The position numbers and the translations under genes are program-made. From assembly GCA_028015205.1 (NCBI GenBank), contig CM051516.1, positions 50,348,230 to 50,412,229 on the forward strand: a DNA stretch of 64,000 nucleotides, read 5' to 3'. The notes under the pieces are model-generated. The model did no database searches, had not been told where the DNA came from, and saw nothing but the letters and a program-made list of their open reading frames with translations. The DNA is from Mytilisepta virgata (taxonomy: Eukaryota; Mollusca; Bivalvia; Mytilida; Mytilidae). The first letter of the stretch is position 1. Every line of letters starts with the position of its first letter. Shown piece by piece: positions 59,552-64,000 of the stretch.

Positions 59552-59785
59552 TATATCTTATAAAGTTTATAAGATGTCTTATAAATATTTTTAGATAAGA
59601 TATCTTATATACTTCATAAGATATCTCTTATATTTTATAAGATATATCATATAGTTTAAATAATATCTCATATAATTTATAAGATATCTTATAAAGAAAA
59701 TTATATATCTTATAAACTATATAAGATATCTTATATACTTTATGAGATATCGTATATGCTTTATGAGATATCTTATACACTTTAT
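59552..59785. repeat. AAGATATCTT satellite block
   Basis: About ten units of AAGATATCTTATA type at 18-25 bp spacing, leading directly into a SINE. Confidence 0.88.
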
Positions 59786-60040
59786 AAGTGGCCGAGTGGT
59801 CTAAGTATTTCGTCATGACTACTAATGATCACTAGCCTGTCAACGCTGAGGCTGTGAGTTCGAATCTCACCTGTGTCTGGGTGTGTTCAACTCCGACCTT
59901 TATTGACAAGGATTGCCAATTTTCATACCGAAGGTCGGTGGTTCTCTCCGGGTACTCCGGCTTCCTCCACCAATAAAAACTGGCCGCCGCGAAATAGCCA
60001 AATGTGTTGAAAACGTCGTTAAACCCCAACTAAACAAACA
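59786..60040 (+). mobile_element. tRNA-derived SINE, head slightly truncated
   Basis: It starts within the A box (GTGGCCGAGTGG), has the B box in GAGTTCGAATCTC, and ends AACCCCAACTAAACAAACA. It adjoins satellite on the left. No clear target duplication. Confidence 0.88.
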
Positions 60041-62095
60041 ATCATTCTGGCAGGTGTTGATTGACTTTGGCCCTATTTTCACGGTCCAGTGACTTGTGTC
60101 AATCTTTTTCTCAATAAGTTTGAATAACTTGCTGTGTATATGCATTGGATTCAGTCTAGCAGATGTAACGTCTCCCTCACCTCATTTTCATGGCCAAGTG
60201 GCTTTCATATGAACATTATTATAATGCTGTAATGTTCATGACCACGATCTCACAAATGGGCAACCTTATACAAATACGCATTCTAGGTAGTACTATTTCT
60301 GTGTAGCAATTATTATTAAATATTAACTTTTTTAATGTATGCTTTCCAAAATGTTGCATTCTGTGTAAGGATTTTCATTCAACTCGCCTACGTAATTTGT
60401 TGGAAACTATTTAGTCTAATATGACATCTCCGTAATCGGCATATGAACAAAACTGTGGTAAAAATTGGCGGTACATCTACACTATGCACACTGCATGTTA
60501 ATCGCTGTGTGAAGTATATCTATACAGATAATATGTTTAGAAACACTATAGCTTTTCTTCCGTTTTTAAGTCCTTAAAACTTCAGGTAAAATCCGTGATG
60601 GTAAACTGATAAATTCGGTTCAACTGTTGTTCTCTAGTTTTCACCGATATATTTAAATTTTCATTTTTTTTTTCAATTGTACACATCGACATAATCTTAC
60701 ATCTGAGAATTTCGTAAAAACAGTGTATATTGCTATTAGATATTTTTTTTTTTTTTTGCATATTGTGCATTATGTTGAATGTGTTAAAAAAGATAGGACA
60801 TGACTGGAGTTTGAAATGTGTAATTATGCGAAGATGATTTTTGTACATGTTTGCTACCATATTATTAAATGACTGTGTTGTAATCTCACTGTCCCCCCCC
60901 CCCTAAAAAAAGAAAAAAGTGGTGGTTATGTTTTTTTTGTCCCAAAAAAGAAAAGAATTCCTTGATGTTTAGATCAACATAACTTCGGATCATCCGCCAT
61001 TGCTGCTTATAACCTAAATTAACTTCTGTGACGTCAGAACGTATGCAGTTTTTGTACAGAGCTCGATCTACGGGACGAAAAGACGCGTGGAAATAGTATA
61101 ATATCTGACATCAAACGCCGGGCTTTTGAATTAGATTGGGAGTGAGGACGTCAAAGCGCACACCATAATTATATAAAAGGGAAATTTGTGCATTCTCTCT
61201 ACTTGTGTATCTGACAATTTTCCCTTCAAAACCGCTTATGTTTTAGTCAATGTAATGTCCCCTAATCCATGTAATTATTTAAAAAGTTAATTTAATACAA
61301 GAGTGGACACACTACATGTCTCGCCTGAGTATAAACAATGATATTTAGATACGGGACTTTCGGCAAATTCGGGTCAAGATTTTACAAAACAGGCGGAGAT
61401 TTCTGGTCTGGATTTTTTGACACTCTGGAGAATACGACTTTTTAGAGATCGATCGCTCTTTGCGACAGAGGTAAAGAATGACGTATCACGGTACGTTTTG
61501 TTAGCCATAGAAACAATAACAATATAGCAGCCCCGGTAAATTTTGCGACAATTTCTGTCCCAGAAGGGTATATCATGTCATGAATACAGAAAGCTAAAAC
61601 TCACCCGACTTGCATTATCCTTCAAATTTCCCTTCACTCTCGTAACCTGGAAAGTGCCATTCTCATGCCTAACAAAACACTAAAGTCAAGTGATCGGAAT
61701 AATAATTTCTGGCCCCGATGCGGTACTTCCGGACTAAGTCGGAAATCAAAGTATTCCGGTCAGGATTTTAAAAATGTCTGCAGATTTTTATAAAGCACCG
61801 AGGAGAATTCAGGTTGACTTTTCACAATGTTAAATGTATAAATATATCTCATCGTGATAACTGCCTTTTATTATTTTTGGATAATTTTGGGTATTTAATT
61901 TAAGTTTTCCTGGATAATTTCGAGTCACAAATTCGATATAACGTGGATAATTTCGGCTAGGGGTTTCAAGTTCACCGACGCACCCCGTCATAAAATGTTC
62001 AAGTCACCCCCCCCCCCCCTTTTCCCGAGGTTATAGCGTAATTTTTAAAACTGTAAACCCTTCCATCTCAATTTAAATGTAAATACATGCATATT
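60041..62095. other. Mixed noncoding stretch
   Basis: No coding exon recognised. TGACGTCAGAACG stands near 61029, and short C-runs lie at 60893 and 62009. Confidence 0.45.
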
Positions 62096-62099
62096 TATG

Positions 62100-63445
62100 A
62101 TTGGTTTTGATAAATTTGTGTCACATTTTTTGTGATGAGGTCCTTTCTCAGGTAGGGGTTTCGAGTTTACCGACGCATACCCGTCATCAAATGGTGAAGC
62201 TAAACCCCCCCGACTCGAGTCTGAAACACAAGTCAAGGTCTCAGACAACCGTGTACCAACCAAGCACTATCTATAGACCAGTTGCTGAGAAATGAATATT
62301 ATCCCAAAATGTGAAACAAGTCCGTCAAGCATGAAATAGAGGTCAAAGGTAAGGTGTCAGATGTTAACGTGGTATATACTAAGACCTTCTATCGACAAAA
62401 TACTGTGGGAATAGTTACAAATGTAGTACAGTTGCTGGGACTGAATCATGAAAATGTATATTCAGTCACTCAAGCATGAAATGCAGGTCAAAGTTAACTG
62501 ACAGGTTTTAAAATGGCATGTATCCACTAAGAACTATCTACATACCAAATATGATGGGCCTAGGTAACATAGTTGCTGAGAAATGGACTAATCTCAAAAA
62601 TGTAACACAAGTCAATCAAGCATGAAATTGAAGTCAGGTTCAGAGACATGTGTCAGACTAGCATTTACCCACTAAGAACTATCTATTGACCAGATATGGT
62701 TGGCTTAGGTATTACATTTGCTAAGAAATGGACTTAATCGCGAAAATGTGACACAGGTCACTCATCCATGAAATTGAGGTCAAGGTCAAAAGGCATGTGT
62801 CATACCGACATGTACCCACTAAGAACTAACTATGGACCAAATATGGTGGGTATAGGTATTAAAGTTGGTGAGAAATGGACCTAATCTTGAAAATATGACA
62901 GAGTCACTTAAGCATGAAATTGAGGTCAAAGTCCAGAGACAGATGTCAGACTTGCATGTACCCACTAAGGACTATCTATAGACCAAACACGTTGGGTCTA
63001 GGTATTAAAGTTGCTGGAAAATGGACCTTATCAAGAAACTTAGATGATAGTCACTCAACCATGAAAATGAGGTCAAGGTCCAGAGATAAGTGTCAGACTG
63101 GCATGTACCCAGCAAGATTTATCAATAGACAAAATACGGTAGGTCTAGGTATTAGCTACTAAAAAATGGACATAATCTTGGATGAGTCACTCAACCATGA
63201 AATTGAGGTCAAGGTCCAGAGACAAGTGTCAGACATGCATCAATAGGCCAAATACGGTGTCTAGTTATTACAGTTTCTGAGAAATGGACTTAATCGCGAA
63301 AATATGACGCATATCACTCAAGCATGAAATTGAGGTCAAGGTCAAAAGGCAGGTGTCAGATTGATATGTACCCACTAAGAACTATCTATTGACTAAATAT
63401 GATGGGTCTAGGTATTCTAGTTGCTGAGAAATGGACTTAACCACG
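62100..63445. repeat. Tandem array, about nine units of about 145 bp
   Basis: The phrases GCATGAAATTGAGGTCAAGG, GTACCCACTAAGAACTATCT and TTGCTGAGAAATGGAC recur in order from about 62280 to 63440 with indels. Units diverge noticeably. GGTCAAGGTC phrases also occur near 25222. Frames are not conserved. Confidence 0.85.
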
Positions 63446-64000
63446 AATTTGTTCGCTCATTTTGGTTGGTAAAATACGGCAATCTCAAGAAAACGTTTTT
63501 CTTTGCAGAAAAATCAATTTGAAGTTTTCAAAACCATCGCTTAATGCGGTCTGCAGTAGTTCTCAGTTTCATATACGGATTGTACTCCGACGTTCGCGGC
63601 CCTGCCAATTCTAAAGAACCTGTATGACGTCAGAGGAATCTCGGACCACCGACTTACAGGTGTGGAGTAGAATCAAAATGATGGAAATCACCACTGGAAA
63701 CATTGCAACTGTAGTTGTGTATCATTTCAAATGGAATTTTATCACAGATTTTTGTCTGCTATGTGAGATCAATTATAATGAATGTATTCAATTTTTCCTG
63801 AAATACTGAGTATTTTTTTATTCCAAATCGAAGTACATTCCGGGGTACATGTTCCAATAAGAGTTCAATGTGTTTAAGTTATAAATTTTACTAAAATATT
63901 TGTTATTGGATCTTAATTTTACTTGAAATGACTTCAACAATTTATATACACGCGCATGTCTGAGTTAACAGATAATCGTAAGTTTTTTCTCCAATAATGG
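63446..64000. other. Right end of the window
   Basis: Nothing recognised. ATGACGTCAGAGG occurs near 63625. Confidence 0.45.

Overview
The window looks like nuclear DNA of a bivalve mollusc, most likely a mussel close to Mytilus. It is AT-rich, with short exons joined by GT-AG introns, many long homopolymer tracts and dense repeats. From memory, several repeat families resemble ones common in mussel genomes: tRNA-derived SINEs, a reverse-transcriptase element with a recurring tail of about 190 bp, and an AGCTCACCTGG element. The genus is an inference. Most long open frames here are chance frames inside repeats.

Three genes can be rebuilt exon by exon, all on the minus strand. (1) A 2-oxoglutarate/Fe(II) dioxygenase of the isopenicillin-N-synthase-like class has eight coding exons between 13679 and 1954. 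All junctions agree in phase, and the protein is 314 residues with every iron and 2-oxoglutarate ligand present. (2) and (3) Two PLAC8-family (cornifelin-like) genes, at 23271-19975 and 39685-36297, have three exons each and predict identical 122-residue proteins. A TATA box lies upstream of each.

The dominant feature is a direct tandem segmental duplication of about 16 kb. Copy 1 is 12308-27872 and copy 2 is 28093-44784, with a 220-base spacer between them. Each copy carries a PLAC8 gene, the first coding exon of the dioxygenase, a CpG-rich inverted repeat, a decayed Ty3/gypsy RNase H fragment and foldback elements. The second dioxygenase exon has lost one base and has no downstream exons of its own. 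An uncollapsed allele in the assembly must be ruled out.

Layout: 0.15-1.28 kb is a 48-bp minisatellite. 1.95-13.7 kb is the dioxygenase gene, with retroelement relics in its introns. 12.3-44.8 kb is the duplication. 45-53 kb holds palindromic elements and unassigned candidate exons. 53.9-55.5 kb is a decayed KIAA1958/Crypton-type recombinase gene. 56.5-60 kb holds SINEs, AAGATATCTT satellite and a repeated 57-codon ORF module. 62.1-63.45 kb is a tandem array with a unit of about 145 bp. No rRNA gene, functional tRNA gene or CRISPR array was seen.
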